Shown in pieces: positions 24,691-35,490 of a stretch of 64,000 nt of DNA. A model generated the notes under the pieces. The model did no database searches. It had not been told where the DNA came from and saw only the letters and a program-made list of their open reading frames with translations. The stretch comes from Isoetes taiwanensis (taxonomy: Eukaryota; Streptophyta; Lycopodiopsida; Isoetales; Isoetaceae). The translations under genes were made by a program, and so were the position numbers. The stretch's first letter is position 1; each line of letters starts with the position of its first letter. The DNA lies in contig JAJEKV010000030.1 in NCBI GenBank assembly GCA_021234155.1, forward strand, positions 2,747,842-2,811,841, given 5' to 3'.

Positions 24691-24845
24691 GTGGTGTGTA
24701 CTGTGCAGCGTATGTTGTGTGGTGTGTGGTATGTGGTGGTGTGTAGAGACTACCTTGTGTTGTGTGGTGTGTGATTGTGGTTTTCCATCAGTACATGGCT
24801 TACTATGTTAGGAGGCTGACATATACGTAGTGTTTTGTTTTGCAG

Positions 24846-25021
24846 ACTATGGCAGACTTGTGAAGGAATGGTTGGCTGCAACATCAGCTAGGTTTGATAG
24901 ATGCAAGCAACGATTGCAAGCAAACGAGGATAGGAAAAATGATATCAAAAGAAAGATTGAGTTGATGGAGCATAAAGCATCGAAATTAGAGCTGATTTGC
25001 ACGGATGGCAATCAATCATGA
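24846..25021 (+). pseudogene. E1 plus-strand gene, coiled-coil piece
   Basis: After an acceptor-like TTTTGCAG (24838-24845) the frame reads YGRLVKEWLAATSARFDRCK, then RLQANEDRKNDIKRKIELME and a stop at 25021. The heptad pattern and charge suggest a coiled coil, matching in kind the helical regions of the E0 gene (32840-33195) and the E2 gene (36840-37250). Direct sequence similarity between them was not established. Confidence 0.5.
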
Positions 25022-25779
25022 CGACAAATCCAAAAGCAGAGGGTGTTCGGGTTGTGTTTAACTAAAGGATGAAGAGCTAAATGGTATAGTGTTGCACGGG
25101 CTGAAACGATTAAATAAGGAATTAACGGCGAAATTGAGCTAAAGGCATGTGAAGACTTACTTGCTAGAGCCGCTACCTCGAATGCAAAGATTTGAGATTT
25201 TTCGGCGTAGTGGTCATGACACTCCTTTAGATCCCGTGACTTCCAACGCTTCGAGGCGAAGAAGAGGGTGATGAAGGTTGTCCATTTTGTGGGCGTTATG
25301 CGAAAATGGGAGGGTAAAATGTTGCCCGATTGTGATAGCGAATCTGATCCACCCGGTATCACATTCCATGTCTATCACACCATTTGAGGTAAATATTATC
25401 ATCTCTAACCCTCGTCTAAAGACTCTATTGATTTTGAATTTGTTTTTGCGGACACTCTAGAAACCGGCTGCAGCCCGGTTGTGGCCACATTATGGCCCGA
25501 GACATGGCTTTTGGCTTTTGGTGTTCGAAAGTGGTACCACAAGAACCAATAGACACAAGTAAGTCCAAAGAGGGGTGAAAGCAAGGTTTGGGAAGTCTCG
25601 ATGCTTGTACTTTCGGGTCTCTTTCATCTGGCTTAGTCTCTTCTATCCCGGCTTGGCTTAGTCTCTTTTGCAAACAATATAGATTCGCCGCAAACAAGTG
25701 CCTTAACTAATGTTTCTTGATGTTGTCCGCACAGTCTTGACTTAGTGTTTGCGAAATTGCGAAATTTGAGACCAAGGAT

Positions 25780-26269
25780 ATCCAACAGTTATCCACGCCT
25801 CGATCGGTTATGAGGCTCGCAAGATACCTCCGGTTGTACCTAGAATTCACCCTATTTGATACTCCAAAGTCAATCCCATTTCTGGCGGCGGCATGGAGAC
25901 TCCAAAACGAAATTTGGATAGTCAAGCTGAATGCGGTCATTATCAAGTAAGTATCGATGCCATACATGATTTATTTTTTTGTATTTTTACGTGGTCTTCC
26001 TCATTTCAATTATGTTTTGCGGGAGATAAATGCTCTGCGAACTGGAAGCCATGACGAAGAGATTCCTAGTGCATCGATTTAGGGGGAAAATTAATTCCCT
26101 TGAGATTCATTGCATGCGGGGTCCTTCACGAGAAAAAAAAAAGTTTTGGTTTGAATATGAGCCAAATGCGGATCACGGTGATGAAGTTGACAAAGAAAAC
26201 CCGGATCTGGACAAGATGCGACGCTCAACGAGTCCAATACAACCTCAACCAACAAAACCAAGAGGTTAA
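25780..26269 (+). pseudogene. E1 plus-strand gene, middle exons of unknown function
   Basis: An open stretch at about 25795-25949 (RLARYLRLYLEFTLFDTPKS, then AAAWRLQNEIWIVKLNAVII) ends at a consensus-like donor AAGTAAGT. A further frame at 26030-26269 reads LCELEAMTKRFLVHRF... and ends in a Pro/Gln-rich tail. Both look like protein-coding exons but match no family I recognise. The 600 bases before 25780 hold only short frames. Confidence 0.4.
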
Positions 26270-26282
26270 CTGAAATTCTCCC

Positions 26283-26876
26283 TTGTTACGGATTTTAATG
26301 GGGTTTTAGGCAAGTTTTATGACTTGAAAGAGGATCCCTGCATCGGTAGAGCGAAGTGACCATCCGTAAATTGAACCATCAAAAGTCGCGCAGCGGTTTC
26401 GTGCCCGGATTTGGGGAGTTCTTAGAATGGTGTTTTTCAAAATTTGAGATTGCATTGTGGTCCAAAGATGGCTAAGAGTAATGTTGACTTGTTGACGAGA
26501 AAGTTCTTTGCCGGGAATATAAGAGCGATTTCTTTTTATTTGGAATCAGGATGACTGCACCAACACAAAATTAAAAGTGGTTAATAAGCCAATTTTCCTT
26601 AAGGATCTGTCCAAAGTGTACCAGAAATTTTGGAGATACTAGGTGACAAACACATTGTTGGTAGATGACAGCAGATATAAGGGTTCTGCCAACCAGCCGA
26701 ACACAATGATATGTCCAAATAGTTTTGCTCCCGACAGGTTGGATTCCGATTTCCTTTTGGAGCAACTCAAACCATGGCTGGAGGGACTTCTGGCTGCAGA
26801 AAGTGTGCCAGCTTATGTGAAGGAACATCAAATGTGGAACATGTGGGATTCTCAAGAGTCAGCAAGAATCGCATGA
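26283..26876 (+). pseudogene. FCP1/NIF-type (HAD) phosphatase relic inside E1
   Basis: Consecutive fragments in shifting frames follow the order of a NIF/FCP1-homology phosphatase. VTDFNGVLGKFYD at about 26283 is the DxNG-type HAD motif I region seen in plant members. PGFGEFLEWCFSKFEIALWS at about 26405 is the RPG.xEFL...F.xxxWS block. FLKDLSKVYQKFWRY at about 26597 and NTLLVDDSRYK at about 26649 are the VDDS motif, followed by PWLEGLLAAESVPAYVKEH. Functional members dephosphorylate RNA polymerase II tail or similar phosphoproteins. Stop codons and frame changes between the blocks mean no product. Its place between element exons suggests capture of a host gene fragment. The residue after motif I Asp-Phe is Asn, as in plant NIF relatives. 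Confidence 0.78.
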
Positions 26877-26988
26877 AAATGCTCGACAAGTATTTTCATA
26901 AATGAATCTTGTAAAACTCTTTGAAAGTCAATATAAGTAAAAGAATTTCTATGATATGTGTTGTACTATTTCAATTTAAAATATTTGA

Positions 26989-27817
26989 ATGGATTGTGAG
27001 CAAATGTTCTCGTGTGTGTTTAGAACTAGAGATGATAGAGCTTCGGCAGTCCCTGACTATCTAAAGCCAAATACACATCTGGAAGTGGTGCTGAGTGGAA
27101 CTGAAATTGTCGTGATTAACTCCACCGACATCAAAATTTTGGAAGCCGACTGTAGATGGTTCAATGATCAATTGATCCTCCTCTTCTCAAGGTGATACTT
27201 TCATCTGATTTGTGATCATCAGGATTGTGCCAGATGATATGCATATGTTTGCAGATACATGGAATACTACTTGATTCTCCAAGGAATGAGCCATCCCTTT
27301 CATTTCTTTGACCCTCTTTTTCACTCGACATTGTCCAAGGACACAAATAGTTACAAAACAATAAGGAAACATGTGAATCTGGATAAGTGCCAGTACATGT
27401 TTTTGCCTGCTTGTGATGGACATCACTGGACCTGTTTTCTGATTGTAAGCCACGCGTGTCTCGCACAGAGATATAAACCAGGGATATATCACTTTGATAG
27501 CTCGGGCTTGCATGGCAGAAGCAGACATATTGAGAGGTTAGTGCTTGCTCATTGCATTTTGCTGTTGTGGCACAATGACAACAAACTTTGAGTGCAGGTT
27601 CCTGGAATTGCTTGGACACAGTAATTTCAGCTTTACAACCTCAGATGTTGTGAAAATTTTCAGAACGCCTCTCCAAACCGATGGTCATTCATGTGGCCCT
27701 GCTGTATGTTCGTTTATGCACAAATTTGTGAGGGGGTACTTAAAAGGAGTGAATATATTGTTGCCTGATCTAGTAAGTCAACTTAAATGTAGTGAGACAA
27801 ACCAAACTCGTTATTGA
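26989..27817 (+). pseudogene. Ulp1/C48 SUMO-protease-like domain of E1 (catalytic residues kept, one internal stop)
   Basis: Exons are about 26989-27191, 27255-27536 and 27598-27817, with GT-AG introns of 63 and 61 bases; the joins read ...LILLFSR-YMEYYL... and ...HIER-FLELLGH. The start has INSTDIKILEADCRWFNDQL, the Ulp1 entry motif (xLxxxxWLND). Catalytic positions are present: His (HHWTC, 27424-27426), Asp (HFDSSG, 27496-27498), Gln (LQTDG, 27674-27676) and Cys (HSCGPAVC, 27692-27694). The family cleaves SUMO or other ubiquitin-like tags. The frame stops at 27815-27817 (TGA) but continues open for about 48 codons (KLPVVDISHRDL...) to a second TGA near 27962. One mutation, or an unspliced intron, may explain this. 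The relation to the NIF relic upstream is unclear. Confidence 0.85.
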
Positions 27818-28221
27818 CAAAGTGTGGTTAAGCTGCCAGTTGTGGACATTTCGCACCGGGATCTAGTTGATGTTAGAGTGTTCATGCTTGAAGTTTTAAG
27901 ATTAGAAGCAACAAAAGCTCGAACCGAGAGGAACATATGTATTGGGAAGTATGTAGGTGCATGAGTCACCTCGCACTTAAATCATCAGATATCTTTCTTA
28001 TGTACATAATTGTTATTGTAACCTCGATTCATTTCAATGAAAATTCATATTCAATTCATCTCACAAACAAAGGAATCAAGTGTTTCAGAAGAATTCAAAT
28101 CTTCAAAAGAAATCAAGACAAACTCATTTTCACAAACTGGCTAACAAAACTTCACATGAGTTTAGAAAACTCTGAGAATGGTTTTACATTTCATCATCAT
28201 CGAAAGAACTTGGGTAAATTC

Positions 28222-29480
28222 TCAGAAAATTTTCTCCTCATCTAAAGGATCCAGCCTATATACAGTCCTATTTTGACGTTTAGTTGGTGGCATGTGAAGT
28301 CTGATTGCACAGATCTGCGTTGTGAATACTATGCCTAAGGCGTCTTTACTGCAAAGATCATAGCTGACGGTTGATCTTGCGCCCTTCTTGTAATACATAC
28401 CTTCTATGACACTATCACCCGTGAGGTACCATGTTCCATTGAGTTGGAAGTCTTTCTCCACTATCCATTTTGGTTTTGTGCACATCGTAATCCAAAATTG
28501 AGAACCCTCATCATTCCCTTTCGGAGCAACAACAGCAAAATTATCACCAACTCTAAGTGCCTCTGCTAACATCGTGGGATTGGAGGAGAACAAGGACCTC
28601 TTTGGATTTACGGTCCTCAATGTCAAGATGCACATTGGAGGATGGTACAATAACTTAAAGTTTCCAATCATCAACGTAGTGCTTGTTCACACAACTCCGT
28701 CCCACATGCCATCCAAGCAAGAGTCGTTGAAGCATGAAAGTTCCCTCGTGTGCAACCGCAATGGAGATTCAGGATTGAATGCATGTACACAATGGATGCG
28801 CCTAGTGTCCAAAATCCTTTCTTCGCACCCCAAGCTTTCTTTCTATCTATATCCTCCACCTTGACTTCCCAAAAGAACCTTTTTATTCTTCTTCCTCTTA
28901 TCGGGTTTCGGATGTGTTCATCCACTCGGATGTTCCACAAGTAAACATCTCTTCGCAACTTCTACCACTTCATGAGCATTACCCAATTTTATTTCTTTGT
29001 ATTTTAATTGCGGTTGTCTTAACCATCTCTTCAACTCAGCAGCTTTGCCATCGTGTTCACCTTTTCAGTGGTTAGAACCAAAAAATTCCACATCATATAG
29101 ACATCAGTGTCGTTTGTGTACCTAGCCACAAAGTAAAATGGTCTAGAAGCCTTGAATTGAGATGCCGCACCATCCGAAAAACACATAATGTCTCTTTGGA
29201 ACCCTTCCTTTCGCTCCGGATATTTTGTGGTGCTTCATGAAGCGGTGTTGCACCTAACAAAGTATCGTGTTCCCTATCATCTGATACATAGTAATGTGTT
29301 TCCTTGATAATCTCATCTGCCACTGAGTCATACTGATATGTTATTTGAACCAAAATGGTAATCTGGTTATTGACCCAGTAAGATCGACCGCGACCTCCTC
29401 TTGTTCCTTGAATGTATAGTTTCTCGCAAAATCCCTTTTAGAGACATGCATCTGTTGGAAGATTCTCCGAAGCTCCTTAA
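28222..29480 (-). pseudogene. E1 transposase, catalytic half, broken
   Basis: Read on the minus strand, the blocks are RDFARNYTFKEQEE (about 29438-29395), YWVNNQITILVQITYQY, YYVSDDREHDT (about 29290), FSDGAASQFKASRPFYFVAR (about 29172), a WNFFGS...KGEHDG block (about 29095-29045) and later VGDNFAVVAPKGNDEGSQFW (about 28555). The spaced acidic residues (DF..NY, SDG, GEHDG) look like a DDE/D transposase core. The same order of motifs occurs in uncharacterised transposase-like proteins of animals and plants that I recall. Damage: frameshifts after EEV and after EHDT, and a TGA in place of the Gly codon of H-G-K-G. A match to the E0 copy (46386-46658) in the DF..NY and SDD..HDT blocks is clear. 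Confidence 0.75.
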
Positions 29481-29639
29481 ACCGTTTTTGCCCGCCATTG
29501 GTACCTGAAATTATGCGATGGAAAGATTTTAGACGCTCTTTCGGTTTATCCGAAGCTCCTTGGGTTACTGTCTCATTGTACCGATGAGTCGGGTCTCCTA
29601 CCGTAACTTCGAGACGTTGTCTTTTTCATAGTCAATGTA

Positions 29640-30060
29640 TTCCCATTTCACTTTCCCTCGCCACTTCCTTCCATGGGACAGTCTCGAAACTTCTTGATTC
29701 CACACGACTCACAATTTCCAAGGATGCACGCCTTCTTGTGAAACTCATCTAATTCACTCTTTGGACACAATATAGATCTCCACAAGCTTCCCGTACTTGC
29801 AATTTTATCTTTGGCGTGCCCTGCATTGACCAAGTTCATGTGATCTACAAACATCGCAGTGCAAGTGCAATTCTTCTGGATGTTTGGTTCTCATCCCATT
29901 GAGTCCATCCACTAGCATTTGCATCCTCACGTCTTTGAATGCAACAACAACTATTGAAGTCCTTCAATTTCACAACAAACCAGGGTTTTAGCTTCTCAAA
30001 AGCTCGAAGAGGCTAATCTTAATTTTACGGATGTTGGTCCAGAAACCTCTTGAACAATAG
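29640..30060 (-). pseudogene. E1 transposase, Cys-rich middle domain
   Basis: The minus strand reads LFKRFLDQHP..., AFEKLKPWFVVKLKD...CCC, then STGSLWRSILCPKSELDEFH and KKACILGNCESCGIKKFRDC. The Cys and His spacing suggests zinc binding. The homologous blocks are in E2 (39281-38880: YQRFVKQYPEF, LKPPYVRKVKDRETCCC, LWRAMVCSKDDSEEWHQHNC) and E0 (47295-46920: FQNFVDQYPEV, FEYLKPSCNRKLKERN, FWRAMVCDRAAGNEWHKLQC). Conservation of LWRxxxC...E.xHxxxC in three separately inserted copies shows it was under selection. Frames are interrupted here. Confidence 0.75.
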
Positions 30061-30231
30061 CATCCGCATGAAATGAACACTAAACTGTTAGGATGTGTAT
30101 ACCACACCAAACCATGCACCATACCATGCCCCACACTCATCATATTCACTTAACGAGCACCTTAGTCTTTGTGTACATTACCACACACACACCTCACCCC
30201 ACCACACACCATACCATTCACCACACACCAC

Positions 30232-30870
30232 ACACCAAATGGTGGAGTGTGGAGTGGTGGTGGAGTGTGGTGGTGGTGGAGTGTGGTGGTGTGGTGGAGT
30301 GTGGTGGTGGTGGAGTGTGGTGGTGGTGGTGGATTGTGGTGGTGTGGTGTGTGGTGGTGGTGGTGGGGGGTGTGGTGGTGGGGGTGGTGGTGGTGGAGTG
30401 GTGTGTGGTGTGGTGGTGGGGGGTGGTGGTGTGTGTAGTGGTGTGTGGTGCTATGATGTGTTGTGGTGGAGTGTGGTGGTGGGGTGTGGTGGTCGTGGTG
30501 GTATGTGGTGGAGTGTGGTGGTGGTGGAGTGTGGTGGGGGGGGGTGTAGTGGTGGTGGTGTGGTGTGGTATTGTGGATTGTGGTGTGATGTGGTGGTGGT
30601 GGAGTGTGGTGGTGGTGGTGGAGGGGTGTGGCGTGGGATGTGGTGGGATGTGTGTGCATGTGGTGGTAATGTGGTGGTCGCAAAGATGTGGTGGTAGTCT
30701 ATGGTGGTGGGATAGATGGGGTGTGGTGGGGTGAGGGGGAGATTCTCCGGATCATACATTAACATGCACACACCCACATGACACCATGGACATAACGCGA
30801 ACCCACACCACACCACACCACAAACCACACCACACCACACCACACCATCACGACACCACACATCACATCA
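30232..30870. repeat. (GGT)n array in E1, inverse of the left CCA array
   Basis: About 510 bases of almost pure G and T on the plus strand (GGTGGTGGAGTGTGGT-type units) run to 30745. A short CACAC/ACCACA patch follows (30790-30870). It is complementary in content to 24185-24690, so the two arrays are inverted arms about 5.5 kb apart within E1. Gly/Val/Trp-rich and His/Pro-rich frames are by-products. Confidence 0.9.
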
Positions 30871-31079
30871 CATCACTTTTATCCTATTTCGATCGACATA
30901 AAAAATCTGCCTTAGCCTTTGCTCTCATAAACACTTCTGAAATTGCAGGTACACCCCGATAATAATTACATTCCTCTTCTAATCATTAGAAAAGGATCCG
31001 GGTCCTAAATCCTCCGTTCCTACGTCGATTTTTGGCGTTTCATTCCCAATTCGCCAAATCGAAGAAGTTCATTCCGCAA

Positions 31080-31850
31080 CATGGTAGGAGGGATGTTCAG
31101 AGATCACTACGGCTATTGTAGGGTGAGCGAGGAGTGCATTTAGGCACATGTTAAAACAGGGCTCGTGATAAATCTCGAAGGTGGATATGCCTAAATCCAC
31201 CTTCTTTGTCGATTTCGAATCCAACCTAAAGGCATACAACAACTTTGGATCTTTGGGCCTTCAATGGCTATGCTTGGAGTCGATTGACGGAAGAGAGCTC
31301 TTAGGCGAGTTCATGAGCTTATGTTACATCTTCTTTGCAAGGGCAGGTGGTATATTTGTTCTCTGTCACTTGTAAAGCTCGACTCGCAACAACGGATTTT
31401 TCGCGTAATTGCGTACTTACCACCAGGGGATGCAGGAAGCACTGGAAAACCTCATCTGTTAAATTGCGGGATGACTGCGAAAGCTTAGATGTTTTAGTGC
31501 GTAAAACAATAATTTTGGATGCACCGGTTCTCGAGCCGACCATACCGGCATTTCTGTTGCTTAGGAAATCATGCATGTAAATTTAGTTTCAGCACAGAGC
31601 TTTCAATGGAAAGCCAGTTTTGTAAAGCCAAATTTTGTAAGATCCTTTTTTTAATATATCATACTTTCCAACAGTTGTCTTTATTCAACAAAAATTTGTA
31701 TCTCAGGATCAGTTTGTTATAGCTACACACAATTCACATGCTGCATACAGTACACCACAATCACTGTACAACACAATAACCACCACATGCACCACCATAC
31801 TAAGCACCATAACTAAGAAAACATGATTAATGTAAATAAACTAACCTGTG
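31080..31850. other. E1 interior without assigned domain
   Basis: A plus-strand open frame (31181-31375) and others show no family. The stretch lies between the Cys-rich and N-terminal blocks of the E1 transposase and may be intron or inserted DNA. Confidence 0.4.
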
Positions 31851-32577
31851 ATTCCTCCAGATAGTGGGCAGCATGTTCTTCTCTTACATTTCTCTCCAAT
31901 CTTCTAGTTCTAACATCCTTTGTGTTAGGAGACACTCTGGTGTTCTCAATCCAAAATTGTTGAATCTTTTCTATATGTCCATCTGAAATTGCATCGAATC
32001 TTTTAGCCCTCTTGTAAGAAACCCATTTCCCACCATTGTAATCGATCTCTTCCCTCTTTTTCTTTGCCTTTTGCAGGTTTCTTGGGTGAACACCTAATAC
32101 CTTTCCAAGATCTCATTTGGCTGATTTTGTCACTTGTTTCAGAATCCGCGCGGTGGTACGCATATTGCAAGGCAGCTATTCTTGGTCGCTAGGCGCATTC
32201 ATTGCTGGTAGAGAGTTTGATACCGCATGGAGTCCCGTGAGGCTCCTTATAACGATGCTCTTGGCTTCCAAATCCTTTAATTCTTCACCTATGAATTTTT
32301 CCAATGTTTTATCCCTCAAAAAATCAAGTAAAATTTCTTTCTTCGTGCCATCCTCCATTCTTTTGGTCTTTTTATGGAAAGACGTTAGCAAACTAAGGAC
32401 ATTGATGAACCGGATCCTTCTGCCAATTCTGCAAGCCCCAATTTTTCTTCTCTTCTTCTTTTCCTCTGGCGTCTTTTCTTCAACATTTCTTGTTCCTTGG
32501 TTCTTCTTCGTTTTCTCCTGTCTGAAATGCCGGCTTGTGTACAGATTACCTCATTAACATCCATATCCACAATGGAT
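31851..32577 (-). pseudogene. E1 transposase, N-terminal domain with HPRN motif
   Basis: A start at about 32577 (MDVNEVICTQAG) is about 240 bases inside the right end. A very basic stretch follows (RRKRRRTKEQEMLKKRRQRK, a likely nuclear signal or DNA-binding region). After a frameshift come LLDFLRDKTLEKFIGEELKD and, past a TGA near 32115, KVLGVHPRNLQKAKKKREEI, QQFWIENTRVSPNTKDVRTR and a donor-like GGAATCACAG/GTTAGT at about 31850. E0 has the parallel KLLKIHPRNMKLAVERRKRM and AQFWLDNSKVSPKIRDVMKK; E2 has VDFWRYNTRVSPCKK. This block probably binds the ends of the element. Confidence 0.72.
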
Positions 32578-32817
32578 TGGAGGTCGCAGCAGGGAGGGAG
32601 CCAAAGAACAGGACGCAGGCAAAGAACAGGAAGGGGCCAAAGAATAGGAATTTGAATTTGAATTTTAGTTTTTGAAATTAGAATTTCCCCCACAGCTGAG
32701 CGGGGCTCTATTCTTAAATACCGGCAGCTGGGCGGTGCCATAATTATACTTTCATACCACAAAAGTGGTGGATGCAACGCCACATTTTGGGGGGACAGGG
32801 GGGACAGCCGAATTGGA

Positions 32818-32839
32818 ACACCACAGCGTGCTTTTACCC
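32818..32839. repeat. E1 right terminal inverted repeat
   Basis: It ends GCTTTTACCC and is followed by the second AGTC (32840-32843) and the resumed E0 exon. Confidence 0.9.
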
Positions 32840-33195
32840 AGTCTTCATTCAAAAGGCCCTCAAAAAGAACCTGACCTGACAGAATTAGCTACTGTAAAAT
32901 CTTCCAATGTTAAAGTTACTAAATGTATGCCTCAGGTAGAATTGGGGCAGCAGTTGGAAATGATGAAAAGGTGGAGGGAAAGAAGAGCATTAGATTCTGC
33001 CTCCATGCTTGATGAAATACAAACTTTAAAAGAGAAAAAGAAAGCAATGGAAATTGATCTGTTGAAGCATGAGAGTGATAAGAGCTTCTTGACAAGACTT
33101 GTGCAGAATAAAGATGCACACATATGTGAGCAGTTCAGTATTATGGCAGGTTTAAAAGCAAGCGGGAAGCCACTGATGTGCAAATGGCTTTGGCA
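32840..33195 (+). pseudogene. E0 plus-strand gene, coiled-coil exon after E1
   Basis: Starting at the right AGTC copy, the frame SLHSKGPQKEPDLTEL continues the frame that ends EVKASA at 23155. It then reads MMKRWRERRALDSASMLDEI and QTLKEKKKAMEIDLLKHESD, a clear coiled coil. Near 33150 the frame shifts (the better continuation is KREATDVQMALASHLK). The exon ends at the tail of the LINE insertion at about 33206. Confidence 0.7.
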
Positions 33196-33205
33196 TCCCA
33201 CTTAA

Positions 33206-35490
33206 AGGAATAGAATAGAATAGAATAGAATAGGTTTTTAGCGTCCACGGAGACCAATTGGCCTATGGGACCCAAACAAAAAAGAGAGCAGCAAGCATAT
33301 TACTGACAGGATTAAAAAACCCCCGCCCCGAAGGGTTTTCGAGGGAAAAACCTTAGCAGTAATAAGCTTGCCGGGCACACAGCACAATTGCATAGGGACA
33401 GTTCAATACCGTCCGTGGGACACAAACGAAGTCCGTGCATCCATAACCTCGGAGGTATGACCCCAACAAACCCACCGACGTCAGAGCCAATAAGCGATGC
33501 AACGGGCTGGCCGTGCACTAGTAATCGAACATATCGCTCGGATATGGGCAAATCTTTGAGCGTGTCCGGAGGGCATGACATTCATCCTCAATCGCGCCCT
33601 GGTGGCAACACTGGCAAAGCCCTTGCTCCCGTGCTTCACGAGCCCAACGCCCTGTTTCAATGCGGAGGCGATGTGCCCCCGTGCGAATGGAAGCTATAAG
33701 CCCCGTTTCTTCATGGGTATTTGGGTGTACAAGCATCGTGTGTGGGCCTCTTGTGAGCCTAGGGATTGACTTGTGGCGATAGTGTGCCGCCTTAACATGT
33801 GTCGAGCCTCGCATCCCGACTGCGAAGGAAAGTAGCATCAAGGTATAGTTTAAGTGCCTCGCGATCTTTCTTTGTCCCGACACGGACACATCTGTTTTGC
33901 CCGCACACCCCAGCGGTGAGAACCCAGCGAGCCCGCTTGTCTTTCCAGCCAGGATTTCAGCGTTGGGGACCCATTGCCGCGGCCAAAAGCAAAGGCGGGG
34001 GCAAGCGTGTATCAGCCATAGCGACCACCTTTTGGAAGTAAACGATATGGCGTTCCAATGCAGCCCGTTGAAGGGGTAGAAATCCTGTCTCTCGGAGTAG
34101 GATCCGTGCACGAATCGTGGACTTCACCCCCGTGGCCCGTGCCAAGAAGGCCTTCACGCGACACCGCCGAGGTCATTCCGGTGTTGAGGGATATCATCAA
34201 CCCCAAACTTCGCCCCATACAAAAGGGCCGGCTCAACCAAGGCCCGAAACAAATGTGATTGGTGACCCCGGGCATACAACTCTGCCTTGTGGTCATGGTT
34301 GTTACGCATGGCATATAGTGCTTTCCAACCCGCGGTGACCCAAGAACCCGATAGCCGCGATCCCAATGGGTGGTAGTTGAGAACTCAATTTCCAAGTACT
34401 TGTAGGTCGGAGCCACCTCTACCTCTTGCCCCCGGTAAGTGAATGTGGGAAGCCTTGGTCGACGGGATGATGCAACTAGCGGCACCCTAGTTTTGGCCAA
34501 GTTAACTTGCATGCCGGTGAATTGGCAAAAGTGTCAAGAGCATCCGGTGACGTTGCATGTCCTCCGGAGTATAGGCCATGAGGTTGACATCGCCGGCGAT
34601 ATATGAGTTGCCGGATTGTGTGATGCATGATATGTGCCCGCACCTCCATGCTCGAGAGCCAATCTTCCAACCGATCAATGTACAGGCCAAAGAGTGTGGG
34701 GAGAGGGGCAACCCCGACGCGACTCCAATGCTACCGGGTCACCGGGTCGTCTTTGCTGATGTGATACGGCCCGAGCATGCCTCGCGACGGCCTATATATT
34801 GCGATTACGCAAGTCCGGGGGTCCCCTTGCCGCTAACCGTCCCATAGCTTATTATGGGTATCGTGTCGAATGCCTTTGCAAAATCCATTTAAACAACAAT
34901 GCATTCTCGCCGGCGATTCCCGCTATCTTCAATCAATGTGCGCAGAGTGAAGATATGATCAATGGTGGAATGTCCGGGCCGAAAAACCCGCCTGTAAGAG
35001 CTCGCACCTCCGTTTCCTCTGCCCATATTGTCACCATTTGCTCAAGGATGCCGACCAACGCTTTTGCAAAAGAGAGAGCTGACCATAATAGTGTGGTAGT
35101 TGGCCGGACATTGAGGGTCCCCCGCTTTGTATATGGGCACTACTCTACTAGTGGTCCATTGCGTAGGGAAGCCTTCTCGCAATGCTTTATTGAACAATGC
35201 CGCGGAGAACAGCACCGGTGGAGGCCCAAACCCATTTGAAGCTCACCGCATGCCATCTAAATCTGCCGCCTTCCCATTAGCTAGGCCAGAGGCCCATGAT
35301 GACATCCCCCTCGCGGATAAATCCGAGCCATGCCTATCTGTGGAGGGGATCGGGTGCCCGCCCCCCGGCGGGTCATACACAATTTGCAAGTACTGTACCC
35401 ATTGCTCCGAGGTGATGTTCCCCGTGGGCTGTGCAGGCTTGCTCAAGACCCTTCTCCAGAATGTCCTGGGGTGCCGGTCCAGGAGACCAA
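33206..35490 (-). mobile_element. 5'-truncated LINE inserted in the E0 gene
   Basis: The minus-strand 3' end is a (TATTC)n tail at about 33206-33231. Upstream blocks are DRHPRTFWRRVLSKP (about 35485), GLANGKAADLDGM, FNKALREGFPTQWTTSRVVP, YMDFAKAFDTI (about 34890), GLPLSPHSLACTL, YAGDVNLMAY (about 34590, where most reverse transcriptases have YADD) and VNLAKTRV. A C-terminal Cys/His segment (CQCCHQGAIEDECHALRT, about 33600) is typical of LINE ends. Frameshifts and the Asp-to-Gly change at the active site mean it is dead. It shares tail and order with the copy at 60762-62745. Target duplication was not resolved. Confidence 0.82.

Larger units (their letters stand above)
23156..32839. mobile_element. 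E1: 9.7 kb DNA transposon inserted in an exon of E0
   Basis: The termini are perfect 22-base inverted repeats (GGGTAAAAGCACGCTGTGGT plus GT) at 23156-23177 and 32818-32839. Further in, both ends carry another shared inverted motif, ACCAC(C/T)TTTGTGGTA. The target duplication is AGTC. Plus-strand gene pieces run from 23385 to 27817 and end in a C48 protease domain. Minus-strand transposase pieces run from 32577 to 28222. A C/A-only array (24185-24690) near the left and its G/T complement (30232-30745) near the right form large inverted arms. Stops and frameshifts break the transposase. Confidence 0.88.

Noticed and set aside
24088-24811. His/Pro/Thr-rich 'proteins' of up to 228 codons
   Set aside because: These are translations of the CCA microsatellite in all frames, and the minus strand gives equally long Gly/Val/Trp frames.
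30093-30861. Gly/Val/Trp-rich frame of 213 codons and its minus-strand partner
   Set aside because: Same reason: a GGT/GTGG microsatellite read in several frames.
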